Source of the DNA: Faecalibacterium duncaniae
Lineage (GTDB): Bacteria; Bacillota; Clostridia; Oscillospirales; Ruminococcaceae
Direction of reading: 5' to 3'
Length of the DNA stretch: 64,000 bases
Assembly: GCF_010509575.1 (NCBI RefSeq)
Contig: NZ_CP048437.1
Span: 682,001 to 746,000 of the forward strand
Shown here: positions 15,981-22,377 of the stretch, one piece after another
How positions within the stretch are numbered: the first letter of the stretch is position 1
Layout of the letters: the number at the start of each line of letters is the position of its first letter
The notes under the pieces: model-generated
What the model was told of the DNA's origin: nothing
Database searches by the model: none
What the model saw: the letters and a program-made list of their open reading frames with translations, nothing else
Program-made: the position numbers and the translations under genes

Positions 15981-16035
15981 CGAAAATTAGGTATAAGTGA
16001 ATCATTGTTGAAAGATGAAATAATGGATTGAATGT

Positions 16036-17637
16036 ATGGATTACTATTTGAAAAAACAAAAATTTCTTTGCATAATAGTCTGTGTGTTTCAAGCCCTATC
16101 ATTTACGATGAATGCGTGTATTCAATTCCTGTTGATGAAGATATTCGACTCTGCAGCGCAAATGAATTTTAATTTGGTTTTATTTTGGTGCTGCATTGAT
16201 ATTTTTGGATGGGGATTATATCTTTTGTTTTCTGTTTTAGCGGATCGTATACAGGCAAAAGCAATTTGGGCTTTGAACAACGATGTGCGCAAGAATATTT
16301 ATGATTCTATTTTGCGACAAAATTATAAGCAATATCATAAGAATGATATCGGAGAATATCTATCATGGGTGACGAATGATATTAAACAAATAGAACAACT
16401 GGCATGGATCCCATTTTTTTCTGGTGTTGGCCGTGTAACGCAGGTGATTGTAAGTATTATAAGCTTGGCTTTTCTACATTGGTCACTTGTACTTTTTGCA
16501 TTGCTATCAGCTTTTTTAATGTGGAGTATTCCAAATCTGTTCCATAAAAAAATAGAAAAACTTGGGAAAAACTGCTCTCAAGAACAGTCTGTTGCCATTA
16601 GCCAATTAAAAGATCTTTTTCTCGGAATGGATACCCTGAAGACTTTTGGAAGAGGTGAGAAATTTTTAGGAAAGAGCGAAAGCATAAGTGATAATATTGA
16701 ACGACCGAACTATATCCTAAATGCTACTAAAGCAAATACGGAGGGAATTGTTGGATTTGTTAATGTTACACTGCAAGTTGTATCAATGCTTTTGATTGTG
16801 CTTCTTGTTATGCAAGGAAAAGTAATGCTAGGTGTTTTAGCAAGTGGAACAAATTTGATAGGGGGCGTTTCAAATGGACTGTCTGGAATTTCAAATACTC
16901 GTCTTTCTTTGATTGCGGCAAGACCGTATTTTGAAAAACTTTCAAATTTGAACACGGATGGAGAACATAAATCCAATAAAATACTCTCTACTTTCAAAAA
17001 GAAAATCAGTGTAACAAATGTTTCTTTTAATTATAGAGAAAAGACGGTTCTCAAAAATATTTCATTTGTATTTGAAAAAGGGAAAAAATATGCACTTATA
17101 GGTCCTTCAGGTTGTGGAAAGTCTACCTTTCTAAAGATTCTTCTAGGATGGCTTCCCGATTATACAGGAAATATTTACTTTGATGATACGGACATTCGTA
17201 TAGTTGCACCGGAACAGATTCAACAACAGATAGGCTATGTTGACCAAAATGTATTTTTATTTAACACAACAATTAGAGAAAATATTACGCTGGGAGGAAG
17301 ATTTACAGAAGAACAAATCAAAAAAGCGGTTAAAGATAGTGCACTTGAGTACGATATATCTTCTATGCCAAATGGGATGGACACGATTGTTGGAGAAAAC
17401 GGGAATAAGATATCTGGAGGCCAAAAGCAAAGAATTGCGATTGCTCGTGCATTGATTTATAATCGTTCTATTCTTTTGATAGATGAAGGAACAAGTGCGT
17501 TGGATGAAAAAAATGCGGAGCGTATAGAGAAATGCTTATTGGAAAACCCAAGACTGACGCTTATTCTTGTGAGCCATCATCTAACAGAAGCACGAAAGCG
17601 GCAATTTGATGAGGTATATAAATTGGACACACCGTAA
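16036..17637 (+). CDS. ABC exporter (fused membrane and ATPase), RiPP export
   Basis: A 533-residue type I ABC half-transporter with about six transmembrane segments in the first 300 residues and a C-terminal ATPase: Walker A GPSGCGKST (about residue 355), signature SGGQKQR (about 459), Walker B LLIDEGTSAL and switch His in VSHHL. There is no N-terminal C39 peptidase domain, so leader removal must use another protease, not visible here. It is the last gene of the AT-rich operon and presumably exports the modified peptide. Walker B has Gly where Ala is usual after DE; catalytic Glu is kept. Length is near the short end of the family. Confidence 0.88.
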   Translation: MDYYLKKQKFLCIIVCVFQALSFTMNACIQFLLMKIFDSAAQMNFNLVLFWCCIDIFGWGLYLLFSVLADRIQAKAIWALNNDVRKNIYDSILRQNYKQYHKNDIGEYLSWVTNDIKQIEQLAWIPFFSGVGRVTQVIVSIISLAFLHWSLVLFALLSAFLMWSIPNLFHKKIEKLGKNCSQEQSVAISQLKDLFLGMDTLKTFGRGEKFLGKSESISDNIERPNYILNATKANTEGIVGFVNVTLQVVSMLLIVLLVMQGKVMLGVLASGTNLIGGVSNGLSGISNTRLSLIAARPYFEKLSNLNTDGEHKSNKILSTFKKKISVTNVSFNYREKTVLKNISFVFEKGKKYALIGPSGCGKSTFLKILLGWLPDYTGNIYFDDTDIRIVAPEQIQQQIGYVDQNVFLFNTTIRENITLGGRFTEEQIKKAVKDSALEYDISSMPNGMDTIVGENGNKISGGQKQRIAIARALIYNRSILLIDEGTSALDEKNAERIEKCLLENPRLTLILVSHHLTEARKRQFDEVYKLDTP

Positions 17638-17896
17638 TGGTTCTGACTATACTCTTTGAATTTTGATGTTCGGTCACTCAAACCAATGCCGTCAAGTCGG
17701 TAGGGGATAGGTCGAAATTTGTTTGTTTTGGAGTAAGTGCACGGTTTTTGCACGGTTTCAAACCGTGCAGAGGGTACTTTTCGGTGCAAAATACGACAAA
17801 GAGTGCAGAAATTACTACGCAAAAAATCACGTTGTTTTGCGTAAAAATGGCGATGACTCGAAACTTCCATCTTTTGAGACGAACCCGCGACTTTCT
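17638..17896. other. Right end of integrase element, no gene
   Basis: It contains repeated TGCACGGTTT motifs and a perfect hairpin GCACGGTTT/AAACCGTGC (about 17753-17771), likely integrase arm sites or end structures. No convincing coding frame. Confidence 0.45.
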
Positions 17897-17941
17897 CTCT
17901 TAATCAGTGGGCCCAGGGTTCGAGTCCCTGGAGGTGCACCA
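17897..17941 (+). tRNA. tRNA-Lys(CUU) 3' half (attachment-site remnant)
   Basis: The segment starts exactly at a lysine anticodon loop (CTCTTAA, anticodon CTT at 17899-17901). It continues through the 3' anticodon stem, the variable loop, a T-arm (CAGGG TTCGAGT CCCTG) and an acceptor strand GAGGTGCACC. The 5' half is absent: bases before 17897 do not pair with the anticodon stem. This is what a tyrosine-integrase crossover in the anticodon loop leaves at one element end. Confidence 0.8.
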
Positions 17942-17946
17942 CAACA

Positions 17947-17993
17947 ACAAAATCCGAACTTTTTTCCGATAGGAGAGGGGTTCGGATTTTTTT
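17947..17993 (+). terminator. tRNA-type terminator
   Basis: AAATCCGAAC pairs with GTTCGGATTT around a TTTTTTCCGATAGGAGAGG loop and ends in a T-run. The same hairpin is at 41131-41176. Confidence 0.75.
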
Positions 17994-18116
17994 GTTTTCT
18001 TCGGAAAGCAAGATGAAGGCTCCTTCCCGACGGCTGTGTGTCCAAAACCTTATCAGAAGAACCGTATAACAAAAGTCACAACTGTAAGAGTGCCGTAAGG
18101 CAGAAAGGACACGAAC

Positions 18117-18368
18117 ATGAAGTACGATGCAAGAGCTTGCCATTTCAACATGGACACCGGCTGCGTGGAGCTGCTGCTCCGGGATGGGAGAAAAATCTCC
18201 ATTGACTGTACCGGGGTCGAGGACGCTTTGGATGTGACCATGGCGCAGAGGTCGGAGTTAGACTATCTCGTCTATAATGACCCGCTGGGCTATGCGGACT
18301 TGATTTTGAATAGTGACCCGGAGGAATATTTGAAGAATGTGGCGGGAAGTCACGGATTAGAAGATTAA
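18117..18368 (+). CDS. Small conserved Clostridia protein (DUF6061-like)
   Basis: An 83-residue protein from ATG 18117 with AGAAAGGA upstream. It opens MKYDARACHFNMDTG, followed by ELLLRDGRKISIDCTGVEDAL, and ends DPEEYLKNVAGSHGLED. I associate it with small DUF6061-type proteins of Clostridia, without certainty. No catalytic motif or membrane segment is visible. Its last ~28 codons recur as fragments at 41213-41250 and 52271-52355, so this gene has repeatedly been at recombination junctions. It lies between the tRNA terminator and a convergent frd-like operon. Confidence 0.65.
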   Translation: MKYDARACHFNMDTGCVELLLRDGRKISIDCTGVEDALDVTMAQRSELDYLVYNDPLGYADLILNSDPEEYLKNVAGSHGLED

Positions 18369-18371
18369 GCA

Positions 18372-18406
18372 TAAAAGGGTATGCGGCTATAAACCGCATA
18401 CCCTTT
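18372..18406. terminator. Bidirectional terminator
   Basis: AAAAGGGTATGCGG (18372-18385) pairs perfectly with CCGCATACCCTTTT (18393-18406). It serves the small gene on the plus strand and the frd-like operon on the minus strand. Confidence 0.85.
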
Positions 18407-18412
18407 TACACT

Positions 18413-19114
18413 TTATCGCTTCCAGACCGCTGCGGCATTGGAACGTGACATCAGTTCTTCGACCGGGATTCCGGCTGGGCAGATGTCCTGGCACGCAAGA
18501 GATTTTCCGCAGCCTTCAAAATAAAGCTGACGATACGCATTTGCGAGTTCTGTCTGATGGGCAATATCCTGTTCTTCGTTCAGAATACGGTAAGCGTTGA
18601 CGGGCAGAACAGCTCCAGCAAATTCACTGTTCGGGTCAAAATTCGGGCAGACCTCCAAGCAGCAGCCACAGAGCAGACACTTAGCAGATTGATACCGCTG
18701 GCTGTGCGTATAGCTGGTCTGGAACGCATCTCCTTCCAGCCACAGCTTTGTCCGCTTCAGTGCTTCAAAGATCACGGAACGGTCTACGACCAGATCTTTC
18801 ACCAGTGGGAATTTGCTCAAAGGCTCCAGAGTAACAACGCTTCCCTTACAGTCCCGCAGAAAAACGGAACAGGCAAGACGAGGCAGACCATTGATCCGCA
18901 TGGCACAGGCACCGCACTTGCGTATCATGCAGCCGCATTCCCACGCAATGGGGGAAACGACCGTTCCGCTCTTTTCGCACAGAGGGCTGCGGTGATTCAG
19001 CTCGTTCAACACCGAAGCAATCGAGGTGTCCGCACTTCCCTCAAAGGAAAACTCCTGCCAGCAGGGTGAAGCCTGCTGGTTTTCCTGCCGTTTGATTCGG
19101 ATGGTGTAGTTCAT
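18413..19114 (-). CDS. frdB: Fumarate reductase/succinate dehydrogenase iron-sulfur subunit
   Basis: A 233-residue electron-transfer subunit. The N-terminal ferredoxin-like domain holds the 2Fe-2S cysteines in WECGCMIRKCGAC and RLAC. The C-terminal domain carries CLLCGCCLEVCPN and SLACQDICPAGIP for 4Fe-4S and 3Fe-4S clusters. It passes electrons between the membrane anchor and the flavoprotein. The start at 19114 overlaps the frdA stop (ATGA), indicating coupled translation. It is the last gene of a four-gene minus-strand operon. Whether the enzyme runs as fumarate reductase or succinate dehydrogenase cannot be told from sequence; an anaerobic host favours fumarate reduction. Confidence 0.9.
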   Translation of the reverse strand: MNYTIRIKRQENQQASPCWQEFSFEGSADTSIASVLNELNHRSPLCEKSGTVVSPIAWECGCMIRKCGACAMRINGLPRLACSVFLRDCKGSVVTLEPLSKFPLVKDLVVDRSVIFEALKRTKLWLEGDAFQTSYTHSQRYQSAKCLLCGCCLEVCPNFDPNSEFAGAVLPVNAYRILNEEQDIAHQTELANAYRQLYFEGCGKSLACQDICPAGIPVEELMSRSNAAAVWKR

Positions 19115-20664
19115 AAATCATGCCGCCTTTCGGGGATGGATTCAAAGCTGATGGCGATATGCTGCCCGTTCCAGTGTGCCACGGTGGTTTTGCAGTAAAC
19201 GGCATCGTTGCGTTGGGGATAATCTGCCCGCCAGTGCGCACCCCGGCTTTCTTTTCGGGCGAGGGCACTTTCCAGCATGGCACAGCCCAGAAGCGGAAGG
19301 GTGCCAGACAGTTTGCGGATTTCCTGAATGCCCGCTTCCAATGTCTGTGCATCCCGCACGACACCGAGTGCGTTCAGCAGAATACGATTCATCTGCATTT
19401 GAGCGTCCGGGGAAAGTTCGGGCAGAAGGGATTCTTCGGCACAGGGCATATTGGGGGAACTGACTGTTTCCCGGCAGGCAGTTTCCGCAGCAATCTGTCC
19501 TCCATAGATCGCACCCAGAAGAGAATTTCCACCCAGACGGTTTGCGCCATGGTACTGAGCGCAGCATTCACCGGCAGCGTACAGATTCCGCATCGAAGTG
19601 CGGTGCCGCTCGTCCACCTGAATGCCTCCCATAAAGTAGTGGATACCCGGCAAAATCGGAATGGGTTCTTTGCGAATATCTTTGTGCAGATAGGTCTGAC
19701 AATCATCCACCAGTCCGGCAAGTTTATGCTCCATGACTTCTTTAGGAAGCTCTGTCATATCAAGGAACACCTCATAGTCACGGCTGACCGTCCAGACTTC
19801 CCGCGCGGTGATGTCACGCGGCATCAGGTTGCCGAGTTCCGGATATTTTTCTTCCATGAAATACCACGGCTTCCCGTTCCGTAATGCAAACAGCCGCCCG
19901 CCCTCACCACGGGCGGCCTCACTCAGAAGCATCCGTTTTTCACCCAGTTCGACCGTGGTAGGGTGGTACTGGATCATTTCAAGATTTGCCATCGGAACGC
20001 CCAGACGGAACAGTTCTGCGGTGACTTCTCCGGTATTGGCAAGAGAGCCGGTCGTATCACCGAATAAGCCATGCAGCCCGCCTGTGGCAATCAGGACGGC
20101 ATCGCATACAAACCGCAGCAGTTCGCCAGTATAGGTGTCCTGCACTGTGCAGCCACCGCAGATGTTCCCGGAAAGCAGCAGGGTGCGGAACTTATGGTGT
20201 GGAAAGCGTTCGACCGTTCCTGCGCTTTCTTCCCGGCGCACAGCATCAATCAGAGCGGTCATTAGCTGCTTTCCCGTATCGCTTTGTGCAAAGGCCGTCC
20301 GCTTTTTCTTCTGTCCGCCAAAATTCCGCAGGTCGAGTTCATCGTCATCTGTCACGTTGAATTGTACTCCCAGATGGTGCAGGCTGCGCACCAGTTCGGA
20401 CGCAGCCTGCGTCATCCCCCAGACTGCATTCGGGTCAGCAAGTCCGCAGGCAGCGGTCAGGGTATCTGTATAATGCTGCTCCGGGCTATCCTCCTCTCCC
20501 TTGGTATTCAAGGCTGCATTGATTCCGCCCTCTGCCATAACAGACTGCGCCCGCTCGGAGGCAAGGGAGGACACCAGCTTTACCGTCCAGCCGTTTTTCA
20601 CAGCAGTCAAAGCAGCGGAAAGCCCTGCCAGCCCTGCACCCACGATCACCAAAGTGTGTTTCAT
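19111..20664 (-). CDS. frdA: Fumarate reductase/succinate dehydrogenase flavoprotein
   Basis: A 517-residue FAD-binding subunit. The dinucleotide fold is VIVGAGLAGLSAALTA at the N-terminus. SVMAEGGINAA contains the flavin-linkage region but lacks the usual His-Ser, so covalent FAD is uncertain. MIQYHPTT, SEAARGEGG, HYFMGGIQVD and GANRLGGNSLL are hallmark active-site and FAD stretches. Start 20664 overlaps the frdC stop. It catalyses interconversion of fumarate and succinate with frdB and a membrane anchor. The protein is shorter than E. coli FrdA (about 600), with a reduced C-terminal domain. It could also be a related alpha-oxoacid reductase of the same superfamily. Confidence 0.85.
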   Translation of the reverse strand: MKHTLVIVGAGLAGLSAALTAVKNGWTVKLVSSLASERAQSVMAEGGINAALNTKGEEDSPEQHYTDTLTAACGLADPNAVWGMTQAASELVRSLHHLGVQFNVTDDDELDLRNFGGQKKKRTAFAQSDTGKQLMTALIDAVRREESAGTVERFPHHKFRTLLLSGNICGGCTVQDTYTGELLRFVCDAVLIATGGLHGLFGDTTGSLANTGEVTAELFRLGVPMANLEMIQYHPTTVELGEKRMLLSEAARGEGGRLFALRNGKPWYFMEEKYPELGNLMPRDITAREVWTVSRDYEVFLDMTELPKEVMEHKLAGLVDDCQTYLHKDIRKEPIPILPGIHYFMGGIQVDERHRTSMRNLYAAGECCAQYHGANRLGGNSLLGAIYGGQIAAETACRETVSSPNMPCAEESLLPELSPDAQMQMNRILLNALGVVRDAQTLEAGIQEIRKLSGTLPLLGCAMLESALARKESRGAHWRADYPQRNDAVYCKTTVAHWNGQHIAISFESIPERRHDL

Positions 20665-21200
20665 ACATTGTTCCACCCGATATAATATAGAATGATCGAA
20701 CCGGCAGCAAACAGCACCAGTATAGAAAGAATCAGATAGAGGTCGCCGCGCTGCTCCTTATCCCGGACGATGCCCAGCGATACCAGAAGGGGTCGGAGAT
20801 TGAGCAGAAGATGCACAAATACCGAAGCAACCAGTAAAAGCTGCGTCAGCAGCCGGACCGTTGTGAACGGAAACAGAATGTATACGCCGTCCTGCACTCT
20901 GCCGAACACGCCAATATGGAAAAAGAGCATGAGCAAAATAGCAAGCCCACTGGTGCGCCTTGCCCAGAACAGAGCATTCTGCTTTCCGTAGAGTTTTCCG
21001 CCGGACCGGGAAGCCCGGAATGTCTGTGCGGTCAGCAAAAGCCCAAGGACGGTGTGCGCCGCCAGAATGCCAACGCCGATCCATGCCAGAAACTTTCCTG
21101 CCCCGGAACTGATGCCCAGCAACATAAAACTGCCCATCAGCCCATGAAGCAGACAGATGAAAAGTAGCAGAACGGAGAGAATGGTGTTCAGTTTTCGCAT
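20661..21200 (-). CDS. frdC: Membrane anchor subunit (FrdC/SdhC-like)
   Basis: A 179-residue integral membrane protein with about five hydrophobic segments. His residues in several helices (LLHGLMGSF, AAHTVLGLL, LFFHIGVFG, VFVHLLLNL) could ligate haem b, as in single-anchor succinate:quinone oxidoreductases. Its genes downstream encode the flavoprotein and iron-sulfur subunits with 4-bp overlaps, so the anchor role is strongly supported by context. The start at 21200 lies inside the 3' end of the upstream gene. Quinone specificity cannot be read. Confidence 0.75.
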   Translation of the reverse strand: MRKLNTILSVLLLFICLLHGLMGSFMLLGISSGAGKFLAWIGVGILAAHTVLGLLLTAQTFRASRSGGKLYGKQNALFWARRTSGLAILLMLFFHIGVFGRVQDGVYILFPFTTVRLLTQLLLVASVFVHLLLNLRPLLVSLGIVRDKEQRGDLYLILSILVLFAAGSIILYYIGWNNV

Positions 21201-21715
21201 GAGGGGTCCTCCATTTCTTCTGCGGAGAGCAGAAGGATGTCTGCATCCGGCAATGCTGTTGCATCAAGCGTATTTTCCGAAACCAGCAGCAGTTGATACC
21301 GCCCATTGATTGCACGGGAACGCAGCATGGTTTCGCTGTACTGCTTCAACGTGACATCTGCTCCGGCAGCAGTCAGGCGTTCACAAAGAGCCGTTGCATA
21401 GCAAAGCAAGGGATAGTCTGTTTCGCAGACCGAAAGCGTCATGTGCGGCAGTCCGGCATCGGAAAGGACTTCTGTCTCACCGGAAACAAATGCTTTCAGA
21501 TCATTCCGGAAATCCGCATCGGAAAACGGTTCCAGCGCAGGGTTGATGCAGAACAGATAGTTGCCCTCCAGCGGTGCGGCCATCTGTGCGGCACGTTTCG
21601 CTTTCGGGGTCGCACCGGTCAGCCCATCCAGAATAGAGGGCGGCGAGTGCATAAATACGCCAAACGCGGCAAGAAATCCCAATGTCAGAACCAGAGTGAT
21701 GAATTTTCCTTTCAC
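21188..21715 (-). CDS. Membrane-anchored protein of unknown function, first gene of frd-like operon
   Basis: About 175 residues from GTG 21715, chosen because AGAGGT lies 6 bases upstream (the frame extends to 21751). One N-terminal transmembrane segment or uncleaved signal (GKFITLVLTLGFLAAFGVFM) is followed by an extracytoplasmic domain. The region around ALCERLTAAGADVTLKQY and RAINGRYQLLLVSENTLD faintly recalls part of a solute-binding protein, but I cannot assign it. It overlaps frdC by 13 bp, so it belongs to the operon and may help assemble or regulate the reductase. Confidence 0.65.
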   Translation of the reverse strand: MKGKFITLVLTLGFLAAFGVFMHSPPSILDGLTGATPKAKRAAQMAAPLEGNYLFCINPALEPFSDADFRNDLKAFVSGETEVLSDAGLPHMTLSVCETDYPLLCYATALCERLTAAGADVTLKQYSETMLRSRAINGRYQLLLVSENTLDATALPDADILLLSAEEMEDPSCEN

Positions 21716-21780
21716 AGGCAGACCTCTTTTATTTATTGCATGGTTGTTCAAATGAAAAATCTTCTGCGCAAAATACGGCA

Positions 21781-21829
21781 GTTGAGTAAACGCTCAACTA
21801 TATTGTATGCGAAATAAGGAGGCTGTCAA
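21781..21829 (-). promoter_or_regulatory. frd-like operon promoter with metal-repressor operator
   Basis: On the minus strand TTGACA (21829-21824) and TACAAT (21807-21802) are spaced 16 bp. GTTGAG-N6-CTCAAC (21781-21798) lies just downstream of the -10 box and fits TTGA-N8-TCAA, the same pattern as the operator of the divergent CadC-like gene. Confidence 0.65.
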
Positions 21830-21876
21830 GGTCTGTTAGACGACAAATCGCAGGAAGCAGATGCTAACTTTTCCTC

Positions 21877-21924
21877 TTGACAACGGAGGAAGAGCAGATA
21901 TAATATGATTGAACGGTTGTTCAA
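21877..21924 (+). promoter_or_regulatory. cad promoter and operator
   Basis: TTGACA (21877-21882) and TATAAT (21899-21904) are spaced 16 bp. TTGAAC-N4-GTTCAA (21909-21924) follows directly, a perfect palindrome of the TTGA-N8-TCAA type expected for an ArsR/SmtB repressor. Confidence 0.8.
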
Positions 21925-21947
21925 CTACAAAATAAGGAGAACGTCTG

Positions 21948-22304
21948 ATGTCAAATTCTTTATACACCTGTAATTGCGATGTGATCCATGAGGACATCGT
22001 GAACGATGTAAAAGGCAAAATGCAGCCGAAAGACGACTACATCCAGCTTGCATCGCTTTTCAAGCTGTTCGGAGATGGCACAAGAGTGCAGATCCTTCAT
22101 GCTCTGGAACAGAGCGAGATGTGTGTATGCGACCTTGCGGTTCTGCTAGGCGTCACCAAATCGGCGATCTCTCACCAGCTGAAAGCACTCCGGCTTGCCG
22201 GACTGGTCAAATTCCGCAGAGAGGCCCAGATCGTGTATTATTCGCTGGCGGATGATCATGTAAAGGAGATCATCGACAAGGGATTTGAGCATTTAAGAGG
22301 ATGA
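21948..22304 (+). CDS. cadC: ArsR/SmtB family metal-sensing repressor (CadC-like)
   Basis: A 118-residue winged-helix repressor. The metal site matches CadC: an N-terminal Cys pair (YTCNCD) plus CVC in EMCVCDLAVLLG at the start of the recognition domain. The DNA-binding helix is VTKSAISHQLKALRLAGLV. A second, zinc-type site may exist in the last helix (DDHVKEIIDKGFEH). Such proteins leave DNA on binding Cd, Pb or Zn. AAGGAGA precedes ATG 21948. It lies upstream of a matching P-type ATPase and carries its own operator; the same operator pattern is at the divergent frd-like promoter. Confidence 0.92.
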   Translation: MSNSLYTCNCDVIHEDIVNDVKGKMQPKDDYIQLASLFKLFGDGTRVQILHALEQSEMCVCDLAVLLGVTKSAISHQLKALRLAGLVKFRREAQIVYYSLADDHVKEIIDKGFEHLRG

Positions 22305-22377
22305 TCGCACAAGCGATTATCTTTTTGTCTTTTAAGTTGAGCGATTGAACAATTAAGAAAACGTAGTAGAGGTCAAA

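Larger units (their letters stand above)
2903..17941. mobile_element. Candidate tyrosine-integrase element (about 15 kb)
   Basis: Integrase and excisionase lie at the left end and a tRNA-Lys 3' half at the right end. Short TGCACGG repeats occur near both ends (about 2930-2950 and 17738-17772), as subterminal integrase sites often do. Cargo is parB-like, Rpn nuclease, helicase/DUF2290, agr remnant and RiPP operon. An intact tRNA-Lys is not seen at the left boundary, so the limits are approximate and inferred. Confidence 0.4.

Noticed and set aside
17931..18009. Assembly duplication explaining the 17.9/41.1-kb repeat
   Set aside because: The copies differ at several bases and have different left flanks (tRNA half versus recombinase), so a simple assembly error is unlikely.
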